DNA from: Pseudomonas sp. 8Z
GTDB lineage: Bacteria; Pseudomonadota; Gammaproteobacteria; Pseudomonadales; Pseudomonadaceae
Direction: 5' to 3'
DNA length: 64,000 nucleotides
Assembly (NCBI RefSeq): GCF_902506535.1
Contig: NZ_LR733826.1
Location: forward strand, 217,079 to 281,078
Shown here in pieces: positions 63,983 through 64,000 of this stretch (position 1 is its first letter; each line of letters starts with the position of its first letter). Under the pieces are notes generated by a model, which was given only the letters and a program-made list of their open reading frames with translations, did no database searches and was not told the origin of the DNA. The translations under genes and the position numbers were made by a program.

Positions 63983-64000
63983 AAATGTAGAAAATTTGTT

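Overview
The window reads as chromosomal DNA of a gamma-proteobacterium of the genus Pseudomonas. The evidence is gene order: a run like PA3458-PA3463 of P. aeruginosa (MarR, NAGGN trio, hybrid kinase, YheU), a run like PA3083-PA3094 (pepN back to fadH and an AraC regulator next to tRNA-Asp/tRNA-Val) and a run like PA1005-PA1013 (bepA, tusA-like, permease, bcp, gcvR, dapA, bamC, purC). Codon use is GC-rich. The blocks are joined differently from P. aeruginosa, and the repeats and the long-form purC suggest another lineage, perhaps near P. mendocina/oleovorans; this is inference.

Layout. 1-3.1 kb: remnant of an IS110 transposase, then a four-gene operon (hvfA-B-C-D type) encoding a cysteine-motif precursor peptide, a DUF692/MNIO modifying enzyme, its DUF2063 partner and a DoxX membrane protein, a predicted copper-binding RiPP system. 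3.4-12.1 kb: yheU, a 7TM hybrid histidine kinase, and the N-acetylglutaminylglutamine amide (NAGGN) osmoprotectant genes (M42 peptidase, ngg, asnO) with a divergent marR. 12.1-13.5 kb: tRNA-Val, two tRNA-Asp in a tandem duplication, and a non-coding repeat block. 13.5-29.2 kb: AraC regulator, nitrilase-like protein, fadH, a conserved housekeeping run (coiled-coil protein, PLP enzyme, CNB-rhodanese protein, DUF1853, nadK, phosphoesterase, rhomboid, yeaC, DUF2797) and pepN. 29.7-36.8 kb: DUF1302, DUF1329, YCF48-propeller and RND-family genes that look like one envelope transport system. 37-44.6 kb: bepA, tusA-like, permease, bcp, gcvR, dapA, bamC, a long-form purC, tRNA-Ser(CGA).

44.5-60.6 kb is a genomic island. 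The last 28 bp of the tRNA-Ser region are repeated exactly at 60577-60604, which defines attL and attR. No integrase gene remains. Most of the island is a defective Mu-like element, about 44668-57782, with matched terminal sequences (TGT, 17-nt spacing, then TTTGGCAC) at both ends. It keeps the transposase, the MuB-like ATPase, a Mor activator, the gpT-like head protein, a tail assembly protein and a tape measure, but lacks packaging genes and most structural genes. Its right end interrupts a parE toxin gene; the missing parE end is not found at the left end, so an adjacent deletion probably removed it together with the island integrase. Between the element and attR lie parD, two small envelope-type proteins and an AT-rich pair (membrane-anchored protein and HEPN-like protein).

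60.7-64 kb returns to core DNA: a dCache chemoreceptor and an RpiR/SIS regulator that faces a perfect GGAA-N6-TTCC palindrome at the window edge, suggesting an IolR-type regulator. No CRISPR array, rRNA operon or replication origin was seen.
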